This document shows positions 42,182 to 51,672 of a stretch of 59,178 nt of DNA, piece after piece. Source of the DNA: Lachnospiraceae bacterium (GTDB lineage Bacteria > Bacillota > Clostridia > Lachnospirales > Lachnospiraceae); assembly GCA_029054245.1 (NCBI GenBank), contig JAIDFQ010000027.1:1-59178 (forward strand), written 5' to 3'. A model generated the notes under the pieces. That model was not told the DNA's origin, searched no databases, and was given only the letters and a program-made list of their open reading frames with translations. The number at the start of each line of letters is the position of its first letter. Within the stretch, counting starts at the first letter, position 1. A program made the translations under genes and the position numbers.

Positions 42182-43378
42182 CTACCTTGCCATGGCTTTG
42201 GGGTAACAGGTTTTCCGGTCAGCCACCATCATCACTTCCTTTTCTGGGAAACGGTACAGGCTGGATAGTTTCTTCCTTTCATCCGGTGAGATAAATTCCG
42301 GCAGCACCCATTCCTTTGCCTGTCCTTTCAATATATGCGTCAGGTTATGCCTGTCTACCGCTTCCAGAAAACAGGACAGCTTTCTTGTTATTGAGCCAAA
42401 AACTTCCGCCTCTTTTTCTGTCCTTGCACTGGACGTTTCCTGCATCGCTTCCATCTTCATGGCTACAAGCAGTTCCCGGGAGCAGTACACAGGCTTTTCA
42501 TTGATAAGGATGTCCAACATTTTTATCCAGTCCTTTTTCATGAAGAACAGGACGCTTTTATCTCCGGGCTGTACTTCATGGGCGTAACCGATATCCCCGC
42601 TTTTCCGTAAAGAAAATCTGGGGAGGCTGAACTGCTTCGCCTTTGCCGCCAGCTCCGGGGATATCCTTATGTAATCCCCCTTTTCCATCTGCTCCTTAAG
42701 CCGGGCAATGCGTTCCTCATCCGGCAATCCATGCTGATACCTGGCCTGCCGGATTGCCAGCAGCAGCTTCAAATCCTCCATCACTCCCCGGAGGACTCCC
42801 GGCGGCTTTACCGGAAGGGTGCGCTCCCTCTTCCTGTGGATTTCCTGCACTGCCGCTGAAAGGGAACGCTCATTTGCTGCTTCGTAGGAAGCGGAATAGA
42901 CTTCCCTCCGCAGCGACAGAAGGGTGTCCGCCACACAGGCATAGTGGATGGTATTCACTTTCTCCCCAAAAGGCCCTTTGATGTATTTTTCTGTTTTCAG
43001 CGGGCCTTTGTCTGTTTTCCCGTCCTTATACTTAACGGTGATGGATTTTCCCTTTAGCTGTTTCTCCTTAACCTCCATCGACAGCCTGCGGTTATCAAGC
43101 ACTTCAATGTCTGCCCTGCCGGATGCTTTCACATGGGCTGCAAAAGATACGGGCATATCGGAGAAAAAGCAGATTGACCTTGCCAGCAGGTTCTCCATGG
43201 TGTCCTTTAAATATATTTCCCTTTCCTTCAGGCAGAATGCACGTTCCAGATCCCAATGGATCAGGTAATGCCCCTCTGTCTTCAGTTGCTCAAAATCTGA
43301 TGGCAGCTTTCCGTCTCCATCCCTGAATGAATGCAGGAACTCCTGTAAGTCCACGTCATTCATCCGATATTCGTTCAA
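42182..43378 (-). CDS. uncharacterised ICE protein next to the origin
   Basis: A 398-residue soluble protein that I do not recognise. It has no P-loop or HUH motif. Arg/Lys-rich stretches (AAVQEIHRKRERTLPVK) and a well-folded central part (ISPELAAKAKQFSLPRFSLRK) suggest a nucleic-acid partner. It ends four bases into the origin-flanking segment and is preceded 48 bp upstream by the Rep-like gene. A replication-accessory role is inferred from position only. Confidence 0.7.
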   Translation of the reverse strand: MNEYRMNDVDLQEFLHSFRDGDGKLPSDFEQLKTEGHYLIHWDLERAFCLKEREIYLKDTMENLLARSICFFSDMPVSFAAHVKASGRADIEVLDNRRLSMEVKEKQLKGKSITVKYKDGKTDKGPLKTEKYIKGPFGEKVNTIHYACVADTLLSLRREVYSASYEAANERSLSAAVQEIHRKRERTLPVKPPGVLRGVMEDLKLLLAIRQARYQHGLPDEERIARLKEQMEKGDYIRISPELAAKAKQFSLPRFSLRKSGDIGYAHEVQPGDKSVLFFMKKDWIKMLDILINEKPVYCSRELLVAMKMEAMQETSSARTEKEAEVFGSITRKLSCFLEAVDRHNLTHILKGQAKEWVLPEFISPDERKKLSSLYRFPEKEVMMVADRKTCYPKAMAR

Positions 43379-43426
43379 AATTGCCTCCTTTCTGCATATT
43401 TAGGTTTTCTATACGGGCATCCACCT

Positions 43427-44269
43427 TTATGTTCCATACAGGTCATGGTTCACTTCTGTCCGGTAGTAGCTGTCCATTGTTGCCGGGGCATTGTACAGCG
43501 CAGTCAGCAGGTATGCCTTGATGTTCCCTACCTTCGTGGTGTTGTTATCAATACAGCCAAAGACATACTCCACATGGCTGGAATTGATCTTCAAGAACCG
43601 GCTCCTGACAACCTCCCTTGGGAAATCATCCCCGGCAATGCGGATATAGGGGCGTTTTGACAGGACTACTTCCAGCATCAGTTCAACCGTTTCATCCATC
43701 CGCTGTTTCCCATGCCGCCCTGCAAGGATGCTGTACTCAATATTCTCACAGATGATTTCCCGGTAAGCCTCTGCCAGTTCCATCCTATCCATCCCATCAT
43801 GGCAGCCCGCCGCCTCCGGTACTGCCGGATGGATTGATTGATGGGTATTTAATCCGTCAGTATTTGATTGTTCAGTATTTAATTGTGCGGGTTCCTCCTG
43901 TTTAGGGCTTGCCTGTCTTGGATTTTTCCGTTCAGGTTTTTCCGGTTCAGGCAGTCTCACCTCTGCTTCCTCGCTTACCGGTTTCTCATGGATCGTATAT
44001 GTAATATCCCCCAAACGCCCGTTTTCATAGCGGGTGCGCTGTCTGGTAAGGTACCCATGGTTCTCCAATTCCTTTAATGCGCTGGTGATGGAATCCACAC
44101 CGTCTCTGCAGATACAGGCAAGCCCCTTTGTGGTGTAATCCCAATCCTCCGGCAGGGAAAGCATCAGGGATAACAGCCCCTTTGCTTTCAGCGACAGTTC
44201 CACATCCCGTAAATGATAGTTGCTCATGACGGTAAAATCCCTTGTCTTCTCTACCCTGAATACAGCCAT
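43427..44269 (-). CDS. Rep-like initiator with winged-helix N-terminus (DUF6017-like)
   Basis: A 280-residue protein. Residues 1-100 are a replication-initiator winged helix (DFTVMSNYHLRDVELSLKAK; SLPEDWDYTTKGLACICRDG; ALKELENHGYLTRQR). A Pro/Glu/Gln-rich linker (about 105-160) leads to a C-terminal domain (about 165-275; FLKINSSHVEYVFGCIDNN; VGNIKAYLLTALYNAP) that resembles DUF6017. Such proteins drive replication of excised ICEs and plasmids. The phased iterons lie about 1.5 kb downstream. Confidence 0.8.
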   Translation of the reverse strand: MAVFRVEKTRDFTVMSNYHLRDVELSLKAKGLLSLMLSLPEDWDYTTKGLACICRDGVDSITSALKELENHGYLTRQRTRYENGRLGDITYTIHEKPVSEEAEVRLPEPEKPERKNPRQASPKQEEPAQLNTEQSNTDGLNTHQSIHPAVPEAAGCHDGMDRMELAEAYREIICENIEYSILAGRHGKQRMDETVELMLEVVLSKRPYIRIAGDDFPREVVRSRFLKINSSHVEYVFGCIDNNTTKVGNIKAYLLTALYNAPATMDSYYRTEVNHDLYGT

Positions 44270-44298
44270 ATCTATATTCTCCTTTCCAAATCTCCAAA

Positions 44299-44538
44299 CT
44301 ACCGGATGCAGTCTCTGTCTCTGCTGTGTTCACGATGCAGGTGTCCGTCCGGCGTGACCTTCCTATGCTCCTGTATCTTTATCTCCCCCTCTTCCTGGCG
44401 TTCCTGAAATTTCCGGTATCCGGCATCCGTTAAAAACAGGCGCATCCGGTCTCCTTTATCACCTACAAAAGAATCACCTGAAAGGACTTCAAAAATGACC
44501 ATGTGCCGCACCTCCGGATCAAAACGCTCCAGCGCCAT
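44299..44538 (-). CDS. small ICE protein of unknown function
   Basis: A 79-residue soluble protein, strongly charged (FQERQEEGEIKIQEHRK), with no recognisable family. It lies 29 bp upstream of the Rep-like gene and follows a 40-codon gene by 14 bp, so it is probably in the same operon. AAGGG precedes its ATG. Confidence 0.6.
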   Translation of the reverse strand: MALERFDPEVRHMVIFEVLSGDSFVGDKGDRMRLFLTDAGYRKFQERQEEGEIKIQEHRKVTPDGHLHREHSRDRDCIR

Positions 44539-44552
44539 GATGTCATGCCCTT

Positions 44553-44675
44553 TTAATTGTTCATCACCGGGTCTCTGGCATACCTTGAAGCCATTAACAG
44601 CTCATGCAGGATGGCGTAACGCTCACTCCCTTGTGTCTGGTACAGCATCCGTTTTTCCATTTCATTCAGTTCCAT
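44553..44675 (-). CDS. 40-residue small protein
   Basis: A short reading frame with AAAGGA closely before the ATG encodes 40 residues, starting MELNEMEKRMLYQTQGSERY and ending in a helical, charged C-terminus (DPVMNN). It sits between a terminator and the 79-residue gene, in operon spacing. The function is unknown. Position and ribosome site support it; length does not allow more. Confidence 0.55.
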   Translation of the reverse strand: MELNEMEKRMLYQTQGSERYAILHELLMASRYARDPVMNN

Positions 44676-44704
44676 ATCCTTTTCCTTTCCCTAAAAATCT
44701 GCAT

Positions 44705-44746
44705 GAAAAAAGGACACCCGCCTGACACAGGATGGAATGTCCTTTT
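44705..44746 (-). terminator. terminator between the ParR-like gene and the Rep operon
   Basis: AAAGGACA (minus, 44745-44738) and TGTCCTTT (44716-44709) flank a 21-base loop and run into TTTTTT. It ends the parM-parR transcript about 50 bp after the ParR-like stop, so the Rep genes need their own promoter or read-through. Confidence 0.7.
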
Positions 44747-44794
44747 GGTTACTTTAATTTAATTTTATATACAAGAGGAAACCACAGCAGCTTT

Positions 44795-45241
44795 CTATCC
44801 GCCCATGAAGCTGTCCATAAAGTCAAGGGCAGCCTCATTCAGCTCTTCTGTTTCCGGCGTTTTAATCTGCTCCCCCGCCTGCCCCGTTTTCCCTGTCTTC
44901 ACCGTCTCTGCCTGCATCCCCGGCATTGCCATCGGCATATACGGGTACATCATAGGATAAGGCGTCTGTGGAAAACATTTCTTTATCTCCGCCGCTTCCT
45001 GCCGGATGCCCTCCTGTATTTTTGCAAGAAGCTCCTCATGGGTAAGATGGGCTTCCTCTTCCCTGTCAAAATATCCAACCATTGCCTTGGCAATGATACT
45101 GGTGTAATCCTGCTTCTTCCCGTCCGGCGGCTCCCGGTAGTTGCCCTGTAAAATCTGCCATGCCCGCCGCTCTTCCGGCACATCCATATCAAACCGGCAG
45201 GACACACGCTTAATGTTTTTTATTGCCTGTCTCTTCCCCAT
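44795..45241 (-). CDS. ParR-like partition adaptor
   Basis: A 148-residue protein. The N-terminus has a ribbon-helix-helix-like region (KRVSCRFDMDVPEERRAWQIL), then helices and a Met/Pro-rich, disordered segment (PYPMMYPYMPMAMPGM). A conserved acidic C-terminus (NEAALDFMDSFMGG) is typical of ParR peptides that bind the ParM filament. It starts 12 bp after the ParM-like stop. ATG 45241 has GGGGG seven bases upstream; GTG 45247 is less well spaced. Confidence 0.7.
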   Translation of the reverse strand: MGKRQAIKNIKRVSCRFDMDVPEERRAWQILQGNYREPPDGKKQDYTSIIAKAMVGYFDREEEAHLTHEELLAKIQEGIRQEAAEIKKCFPQTPYPMMYPYMPMAMPGMQAETVKTGKTGQAGEQIKTPETEELNEAALDFMDSFMGG

Positions 45242-45253
45242 AAACACGCCCCC

Positions 45254-46171
45254 TTATCCACGCCTGATATTCCGCAGCCGCCTCTGGTTAGAAAGATACT
45301 CATAGCCTTTTGCATTTGCATGGATATCTTCAATGAAATGCACTTTATCCTGGTTCAGCTTTGCGAAATGCCTCATCAGCATAGCGCCGCCTCCAAGGAA
45401 ATGGAGCTTTGCCAGTTCTTCATTATAGCCATACTCACGCAGTTTCCGCATGATCCTGTCGGTATAGTCTGACGCACACTCACCGATAGCTTTCAGGTAT
45501 TTCTCCCCGATATCCGCTGTACCGTCTTTCAATACTTTTTTCACAATACAGTCATCCACAACGCTATGTACCTTGTTCGTCAGTTCGCTCCGCATCTCAA
45601 CCACACAGCATTCCACGCCGAACCGCTCCGTATAATAACGGCTGGAATCCGGCTTCCCGTCAATGATAAAGATAACATTCATTGTACCGTTTCCGATATC
45701 CGCCACAATGTTAAATCCCTGATAGCCGGGCAAGTCCGCCGCAACAGCCGCAAAACCCTGTGCATAGACTTCCACATCTTCAATCTTCACATGGTATCGG
45801 GTATCATTGCACCGGAAGGTGACTTCCTTATTCCGTAATAAGTATTTCCGGAAATCTTCTCCCTGCTCCCCAAGCCACTTGATGGGAAGCCCCACTGCAA
45901 GGATGACGGATGCATTGCATAAGCCCCTCCCCTTCAGTTCCTTTGCCAATGCCGCCAGCGTCAGGATATAATAATCCTCATCCCATACTTTATCCATCTG
46001 ATACTCTTTGTGGGTAGAGCCGATCTCATAAAATTTCCCCTCATACTCTACGGTCATCCCTGCCAGTTCTGATACCCTCTCCCTTTCAATTACGCCGGAT
46101 TCAAAAATGTGGTGGGCGGTCTTGATGTTGCCATACCCATGGTCAATGCCTATCCTGTAAATCTGTTCCAT
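45254..46171 (-). CDS. ParM/StbA-like actin-type partition ATPase
   Basis: A 305-residue actin-fold protein. Phosphate-1 motif IGIDHGYGNIKTA (residues 7-19), phosphate-2 VADIGNGTMNVIFI (about 155-168) and the adenosine motif LHFLGGGAMLMRHF (about 268-281) are in order. It forms filaments that push apart copies of a circular replicon. With the ParR-like adaptor and iterons it indicates that the excised element can persist as a plasmid-like circle. It is the outermost gene at the right end of the element. Confidence 0.85.
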   Translation of the reverse strand: MEQIYRIGIDHGYGNIKTAHHIFESGVIERERVSELAGMTVEYEGKFYEIGSTHKEYQMDKVWDEDYYILTLAALAKELKGRGLCNASVILAVGLPIKWLGEQGEDFRKYLLRNKEVTFRCNDTRYHVKIEDVEVYAQGFAAVAADLPGYQGFNIVADIGNGTMNVIFIIDGKPDSSRYYTERFGVECCVVEMRSELTNKVHSVVDDCIVKKVLKDGTADIGEKYLKAIGECASDYTDRIMRKLREYGYNEELAKLHFLGGGAMLMRHFAKLNQDKVHFIEDIHANAKGYEYLSNQRRLRNIRRG

Positions 46172-46324
46172 AATCTTCTCCTTTTCCTATCATTTTTAGT
46201 CTATATATAAACGAATAACTCAAACACACTTAAATATCTCTCATGATACAATTAGCTAATTGTAATCTTTAAACACCCCTCCTTTTAGGTGGAAACTTGT
46301 CCTCTATATAACTAAGAACATTTA

Positions 46325-46444
46325 CAGGAGCGTCCTCCTGCCTTTTAGTAACGTTACTTAACTTCCGGGCATTGAAAACCCGGTGAAATGAAATTGGACT
46401 AAGCAGAATCCCCTGTTTTACAGGTTTTTCTTCTTAGTCCAATT
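46325..46444. repeat. cluster of dyads at the right end of the element
   Basis: Four inverted repeats follow each other: CAGGAG/CTCCTG (46325-46340), the perfect palindrome AGTAACGTTACT (46347-46358), CCGGG/CCCGG (46365-46383) and a perfect 12-bp repeat AATTGGACTAAG/CTTAGTCCAATT (46392-46403 and 46433-46444). The last one contains GGACTAA, the same motif found in both att arms. They could be recombinase accessory sites or a terminator against chromosomal read-through. Confidence 0.6.
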
Positions 46445-48150
46445 ATAACAGCATCATACAAAAACGGATCATTCCCTCTCACAATCCCCCATTCCATCAT
46501 AAGCGCCGCGCTTCCCGTCACAAAAGGCGTTGCAAAAGAGGTTCCAGACACCTGCACAAAGGTACTATTTGGACCAATGGTACTTATATTGGTTCCCGGC
46601 GCAACAAGATCAGGTTTGACATCCCCCTGTGAAATCCTTTCTCCCGGGATGCTCATAAGCGGATACCCTCTTCCCGAAAAATCTGCATAAGCTTCAAAAC
46701 CAGCATCATACGCTCCCACCGTTATGACTTTGGAAGATGTAGACGGAATCGTCAAGGTCTTGACTGGCGTAGGGGCAAAAAAACGGGTGCCCGTATTCAG
46801 TACCACACTGCTTGGCAGATATAAGTCGTAATTTCCCGTCACTGTTTTGACCGGATAGATATGAATCGTCCAAATCCCCTGATTCACATATCTGTTTACA
46901 GGAAGAAAATCAAAATAAATTTCCTGATTCACTGAATAAGGCGACGGCTCTCCTACATAAATAAGAATCTGCGTATCCTCCATCGTCACGCTTCTTCCTC
47001 CCCGCATCTGCATATCGACTGCCATTTCCACTCCTCCCGGTGAAATCAGTTCTATTCCCAGAATGTCTACATATTCTTTCCAAAGCTGGACACTGACAGA
47101 AGTCTGATAGTTTCCAACGCTCAATTCCACCCGCCTGCCTTCCGAAGGACGGCTGTTCATCCCGAAGCTGCCGGATACATGCCCTCCTGCTGCCCCTTCA
47201 TTGCCACTTCCCACACAAACGACACTTCTTCCAATCTCCGCCGCATTGTCAAGGAAGCGTTCCACCAAGGAGGTTCCGTCATGGGAGCCATACGTATTGC
47301 CAAAGCTTAAGTTAACTGCAAGAGGTCTTCCCAGTTCCACCGCCTTTTTGACCACATATGTCATGGCACGCATCAATTCCGTCGTCTTTGGAAATGAATC
47401 CGGTCTGGGCGTTCCCATCTTTACCACCAGAAGCTCACTCTCCGGCGCCACCCCTTGATATTGCCCTTCCGCAAGCCTTCCACCTGCCGCCGCTATGGCA
47501 GCTACTGCCGTTCCGTGCCCCGAACTGTCTATACTGGGTACAATACTTTGTGGAAAGCGGCTCCTTAAGGCTGCATCGATACGGTACTTTGAAAATTCCA
47601 CCCCCACATCAAATCCTTCCGGCGGAGCCGCCTTTCCGGCAAATTCCTCATTTTCTTCCGGCAGCCTACGGTTGACCTGATCCGCATTTAAAGTCTGGTC
47701 CCACAAAAACTGGATTCTTGTGTTTCCCTGTGCATCACGAAACTCTGGATTTTCAAAGTCGATTCCAGAATCTATCACAGCGATCAAAACACCCCTTCCG
47801 GTCAGATAAGGATCTCTTGCAGTAACCGGAAAAATACAGGATTCCTGCTTTCCCCGCAGCGTAGAAAAATAAAGCCGCTTGGGCTTTTCCACATACTCCA
47901 CTTCATCAAGCTGGGAAAATGTGTCAATTAGTCCCTCCGGTATGGTCACAATCGCATATCCTGCAATCAATTCTTCCACCCGAATCACATTGCTCTGAAG
48001 CCTTCCAATATCTCCGTTGTACTTTACAATCAGCTCCCATGTGCCTGTTTCCTCAAAAAATCCGACACCCAGCTGATTGGATTTTTGCCGCTGTGCCTCC
48101 TCTATTTCAAGTGCAAGGTTAAGTAATGTTTCCAACTTCTGATTTGCCAT
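46399..48150 (-). pseudogene. subtilase (S8, Csp-like) truncated by the element
   Basis: 583 codons: the catalytic triad is present, Asp in VIAVIDSGID, His in SGHGTAVAAI and Ser in SGTSFATPFVTG. A pro-like N-terminus (LETLLNLALEIEEAQ; WELIVKYNGDI) is typical of Clostridia Csp-type germination proteases and their Lachnospiraceae relatives. The start at 48150 has GGGAG seven bases upstream; an earlier ATG at 48201 has none. After GNDPFLY the element supplies 18 foreign residues and TAG, replacing the natural 40-residue C-terminus found at 15454-15576. The product may still fold, since the catalytic domain is complete, but the conserved tail is lost. Confidence 0.88.
46432..46458. repeat. attR of the integrated element
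   Basis: On the minus strand subtilase codons for DPFLY run into the TATG core (46458-46455) and then element sequence ATGCTGTTATAATTGGACTAA. Set against the complement of the left arm it matches at about 20 of 29 positions. Joining both arms gives an almost symmetric attP of about 50 bp around the core, the usual form for large serine recombinases. Confidence 0.8.
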
Positions 48151-48307
48151 GATCATTCTCCCGTTCGCCATCATAATCTCTGCTATATCTATCTTACGCA
48201 TCCCATCGGCTTATGTTATTAAAAAAGACGGGCAAAAAGCAATCGCTCCTTACTCGTCTTGTTTTGCATCTTGTTTGGTAACAACTCTCACCGCAACGTT
48301 TTGGGCT

Positions 48308-48946
48308 TTATTCATTTGTCAACAACGAAAACTGCGCTTCCAGTAATTCATAAAAACGAGCCAGATGTACGCCGTCAACTAACGCATGGTGGCATAACAC
48401 CGACACTGGCAAAAGGATCCTGCCGCCCTGCTCAAAATATCTTCCCCATGTAATCCGTGGATTACTATCCGCCGGAACAGGAACGGGCTGCACAATCGCT
48501 GTGTAGGAAATCCAGGGAAGCGTAGATATAAAAAATTTATCATACACTTCGTCTTCCTCTTCATCAATCGTATGCATCTGCTTTGCCTCCTCCTGCCTTA
48601 GGGCTGCATCCACGGTATATTCTGAAAAGGGCATGTCATCCTCCAGCGTACAGTAACAATAAGTTCCGTCCTCTAATGCCACTGTATGGGAAGTTTTACA
48701 TCTGTCAAATTCAATGATCCTACCGTCAAGAATCCTCTGCCTGAACTGTGCAACGCCGTTTGCCGCCTTAGATACACAAAAACAGACCGTAAAGAAAAAG
48801 GGCAGTCCCTCTTTTTTTATCTTCTCTAATAAATCTGTAATATCAACATTTACGGTTATACCGCAATATGGATAGGACAAACTGTTAAAATAGGCAAAAT
48901 GTGTTTTTCTCTTATACGTATCCATATCCAGATACCGATAGCCCAT
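48308..48946 (-). CDS. type A chloramphenicol acetyltransferase-like enzyme
   Basis: A 212-residue protein of CAT size. The catalytic His lies in VLCHHALVDGVHLARFYELL near the C-terminus, with the Asp of VDG for structure. N-terminal RKTHFAYFNSL and CFCVSKAANGVAQFRQRI match the family. It could confer chloramphenicol resistance or acetylate another small molecule; chromosomal CAT-like genes often have unknown substrates. It is chromosomal, 157 bp upstream of the subtilase, and 21 bp after the Crp-type gene. Confidence 0.85.
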   Translation of the reverse strand: MGYRYLDMDTYKRKTHFAYFNSLSYPYCGITVNVDITDLLEKIKKEGLPFFFTVCFCVSKAANGVAQFRQRILDGRIIEFDRCKTSHTVALEDGTYCYCTLEDDMPFSEYTVDAALRQEEAKQMHTIDEEEDEVYDKFFISTLPWISYTAIVQPVPVPADSNPRITWGRYFEQGGRILLPVSVLCHHALVDGVHLARFYELLEAQFSLLTNE

Positions 48947-48967
48947 ATTCCCACCCCTTCCTTCTTA

Positions 48968-49696
48968 TCAGCCTAAGTCAATTTTCAGGGAAACCATTTT
49001 TTTAAGTCCATCATATTGTTTTTTATCGACAATGATTTGATTGCCCTCTTTCGAAATCAGACCCTCTTCCATGAATTTTTTTACCCCCCTGCTGATGCTC
49101 TTAATACACAGCCCCGTTTCGTCCGCCAGATTCTGCCGATTCCCTTTTAGGAACAAAATACCGTTTTTGCTGTATCTCTCATAACGCTCGACCAATAACA
49201 GCGCCAGCCTGTCAGCTCCCTGCAGGAAAAGAAAAAGCCTGCTGTTTCGTCCCTCTTTCAACAGATATTCCCCTACCTGCTTTGCCTCATGCTTCATCGC
49301 CCTGATATCTGCGTACATCCATTTTTCAAATTTTACCCTGGAAATCTTCACCACCGTACAGTCCGTCAGCGTCCGAAGGGTGGTCTTATAAGTATCCAGG
49401 TCCATGATAAATTCCATTCCGCCAAAAGCATAAACCTTGTCAAACTGCATATAGTCATAGGGCAGCCCATAAATACGGTAATCCACCGCTTCCACGATTC
49501 CTTTCACCACAAAGTACACCGCTTCCGCCGGCTCTCCCTCCCTCACAAAGATGGTCCCTTTTTCTAATTCTTCCGTCTGAAATGCATCCATCAGCCACAG
49601 CGGCGCGCTTTTAAAATATTCTTCAAACTGCTCCTGTCTTTCCCTGTCCACGTCCTTCAGAAATGGCAATTCATCATACAAAATTCCACTTTTCAC
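48968..49696 (-). CDS. Crp/Fnr-family regulator
   Basis: A 242-residue protein. The cyclic-nucleotide-binding-like beta roll covers about 30-135 (KGTIFVREGEPAEAVYFVVK). The HTH covers about 185-225 (NRQNLADETGLCIKSISRGV; KFMEEGLISKEGNQI). There are no Cys clusters for iron-sulfur, and the phosphate-binding Arg of true CRP is not obvious, so the ligand is unknown. It follows deoB by 55 bp, so it may be expressed with, and may regulate, the nucleoside operon. Confidence 0.85.
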   Translation of the reverse strand: MKSGILYDELPFLKDVDRERQEQFEEYFKSAPLWLMDAFQTEELEKGTIFVREGEPAEAVYFVVKGIVEAVDYRIYGLPYDYMQFDKVYAFGGMEFIMDLDTYKTTLRTLTDCTVVKISRVKFEKWMYADIRAMKHEAKQVGEYLLKEGRNSRLFLFLQGADRLALLLVERYERYSKNGILFLKGNRQNLADETGLCIKSISRGVKKFMEEGLISKEGNQIIVDKKQYDGLKKMVSLKIDLG

Positions 49697-49751
49697 GAAT
49701 TGTCCTCCTTTCCTGTGCTGCCTTCTCTCTTCCCGGTTCCTGTCCTTGTGT

Positions 49752-50942
49752 CTATATCAGCTTATTTAAAATGGAACAGCCAATGGTTCCTTCCGGCATC
49801 TTAACGCCGAAATTTTCTGCCACCGATGCACCTATTACCGCAAATGTATCTTCATTCTCCAGTTCTCTGCCGCCCTCCATCCGTTTTGCATATGCCAGAA
49901 AAGGCACGTACTCTCTTGTGTGATCCGTACCCGTATAAGTAGGGTCGTTTCCATGATCTGCCGTCAGGATCAGGAGATCATCCTCCCGCAGTTCTTCCAG
50001 CATAATTCCCAAATTATGGTCAAACTTCTCTATCTCCTGTGCATACCCTTCTACATTCCTGCGGTGCCCCCAAAGAGCGTCAAAGTCTACGAGATTGACG
50101 AAGCAAAGCCCATGAAAATCCTTTTTGCACAGTTCAATGGTCTGTTCCATTCCATGAACAGAGCTGTCTGAATGGTATGTCTGCGTGATTCCTTCCCCAC
50201 AAAAAATGTCATTGATTTTTCCCACGCCAATCACATCCAGCCCTGCATCTTTAAGAGCATTAAGTACTGTCTGCCCTGTAGGCTTTAGTGCATAGTCATG
50301 TCGGTTGCTGGTTCGCTTGAATTCACCTTTCTTTTTCCCAACGTAAGGTCGTGCAATGACACGTCCTACCCGCCATTCATCCTTCATAGTAATTTTTCTT
50401 GCAATCTCACAGCATCGATACAAATTCTTAAGGTCAAAGGTCTCCTCATTTCCACAGATTTGGAGCACCGAATCCGCTGATGTATATACGATCATTGCCC
50501 CCGTTCCTATTTCTTCCTCCCCAAGCTCTTCAATAATCTCCGTGCCGCTGGCACTTTTGTTACCGATCACCTTTTTCCCACATTGCTTCTCCAGTTCTGC
50601 AATCAGTTCCGGAGGAAATCCGGTATCCGTAAAGGTCTTAAAGGGCTTTTGTGTCTTAATTCCCATCATTTCCCAATGCCCCGTCATTGTATCCTTGCCG
50701 TTGCTCGCCTCGCCAAGACGCATGTACCGCCCCATAGGGTTCTTTACTCCCTCCATATCCCCTGCAGCATGAAGATTGAGCATGCCCAATCTTGCAAGAT
50801 TCGGGATCTGTAAAGATCCCATCTTTTCAAGAATATGCCCAAAGGTATCCACCCCGTCATCTCCAAACTTTGATGAATCTGGCATAGCCCCTATGCCAAG
50901 AGAATCAAGGACCACCACAAAAATCCTCTTATATTCATTCAT
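49752..50942 (-). CDS. deoB: phosphopentomutase
   Basis: A 396-residue enzyme that interconverts (deoxy)ribose 1- and 5-phosphate. Metal-site motifs of the alkaline-phosphatase superfamily are present: [12 protein letters not shown] (11-22), the phospho-acceptor Thr in [24 protein letters not shown] and [10 protein letters not shown]. Length is typical. It lies 53 bp after deoC in the nucleoside operon and accepts the sugar phosphate released by the phosphorylase, feeding DeoC. Confidence 0.95.
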   Translation of the reverse strand: MNEYKRIFVVVLDSLGIGAMPDSSKFGDDGVDTFGHILEKMGSLQIPNLARLGMLNLHAAGDMEGVKNPMGRYMRLGEASNGKDTMTGHWEMMGIKTQKPFKTFTDTGFPPELIAELEKQCGKKVIGNKSASGTEIIEELGEEEIGTGAMIVYTSADSVLQICGNEETFDLKNLYRCCEIARKITMKDEWRVGRVIARPYVGKKKGEFKRTSNRHDYALKPTGQTVLNALKDAGLDVIGVGKINDIFCGEGITQTYHSDSSVHGMEQTIELCKKDFHGLCFVNLVDFDALWGHRRNVEGYAQEIEKFDHNLGIMLEELREDDLLILTADHGNDPTYTGTDHTREYVPFLAYAKRMEGGRELENEDTFAVIGASVAENFGVKMPEGTIGCSILNKLI

Positions 50943-50995
50943 TTCACTTTCACCTCATTCTTACCTTTTTCGATTCTACTCCCTCTCTCCAACGC

Positions 50996-51661
50996 TTAAT
51001 ATCCGGTTGCCTCTTCCTTCTTTACAATCTTGATAATGCGGCTGGTCCCAAGACGGTCCGCTCCCAAGGAAAGAAATTGTTCCGCATCCTCCATGGATGC
51101 AATGCCGCCGGCTGCCTTTATCTTTACACCTTCTCCTACATTTTCTGCAAACAATTTAATATCCTCAAAAGTTGCTCCGCCGCCTGCAAATCCGGTAGAT
51201 GTTTTAATATAGTCAGCTCCGGCTTTTGTGACAATCTCACACATTATTCTTTTTTCTTCGTCAGTAAGAAGACAAGTCTCTATAATGACTTTCAAAATCT
51301 TATCTTTACATGCCGCCTTCAAAATGCGGATTTCTTCTTCCACCAGATCATATTTTTTATCCTTCAGCCAGCCCACGTTGATAACCATATCGATCTCAGC
51401 AGCTCCGTTTGCAATGGCATCCTTTGTCTCGAACTCTTTCGTCTTTGTCGTCATATATCCGTTAGGAAATCCTATCACAGTACAGACTGCCATTTTCCCC
51501 TGTACATATTCGCTTGCCTGCTTCACATATGCCGGCGGGATACATACTGATGCGGTCTGATATTTTATGGCATCATCACATATCTGCCTGATTTCCTCCC
51601 ATGTTGCTGTCTGCTGCAGCAGGGTATGGTCTACATGCTGCAAAATCTCATTCACATTCAT
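50996..51661 (-). CDS. deoC: deoxyribose-phosphate aldolase
   Basis: A 221-residue class I aldolase: the Schiff-base Lys is in [15 protein letters not shown], with the second Lys in VKIKAAGGI and the proton-relay Asp in [13 protein letters not shown]. It splits deoxyribose 5-phosphate to glyceraldehyde 3-phosphate and acetaldehyde. It lies 11 bp after the phosphorylase gene. Acetaldehyde must be disposed of; no aldehyde dehydrogenase is in the window. Confidence 0.95.
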   Translation of the reverse strand: MNVNEILQHVDHTLLQQTATWEEIRQICDDAIKYQTASVCIPPAYVKQASEYVQGKMAVCTVIGFPNGYMTTKTKEFETKDAIANGAAEIDMVINVGWLKDKKYDLVEEEIRILKAACKDKILKVIIETCLLTDEEKRIMCEIVTKAGADYIKTSTGFAGGGATFEDIKLFAENVGEGVKIKAAGGIASMEDAEQFLSLGADRLGTSRIIKIVKKEEATGY

Positions 51662-51672
51662 TTGCTTTTCTC

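Larger units (their letters stand above)
15573..46458. mobile_element. integrative and conjugative element in a subtilase gene, plus older remnant
   Basis: Both ends are defined by a TATG core joining the element to two halves of one subtilase gene. The contents fit a Tn1549-like Firmicute ICE: partition genes, Rep-like initiator, oriT, mobC, MobP relaxase, PcfB, a virD4 fragment, InlB-repeat protein, sortase and large serine recombinases. The inner att copy at 18652 divides it into a 27.8-kb main element on the right and a 3.1-kb remnant on the left. Mating-pair genes (VirB4, VirB6, NlpC/P60) are missing between virD4 and the wall protein, where a nested element and an IS now lie. It is probably defective for self-transfer. 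Confidence 0.85.
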
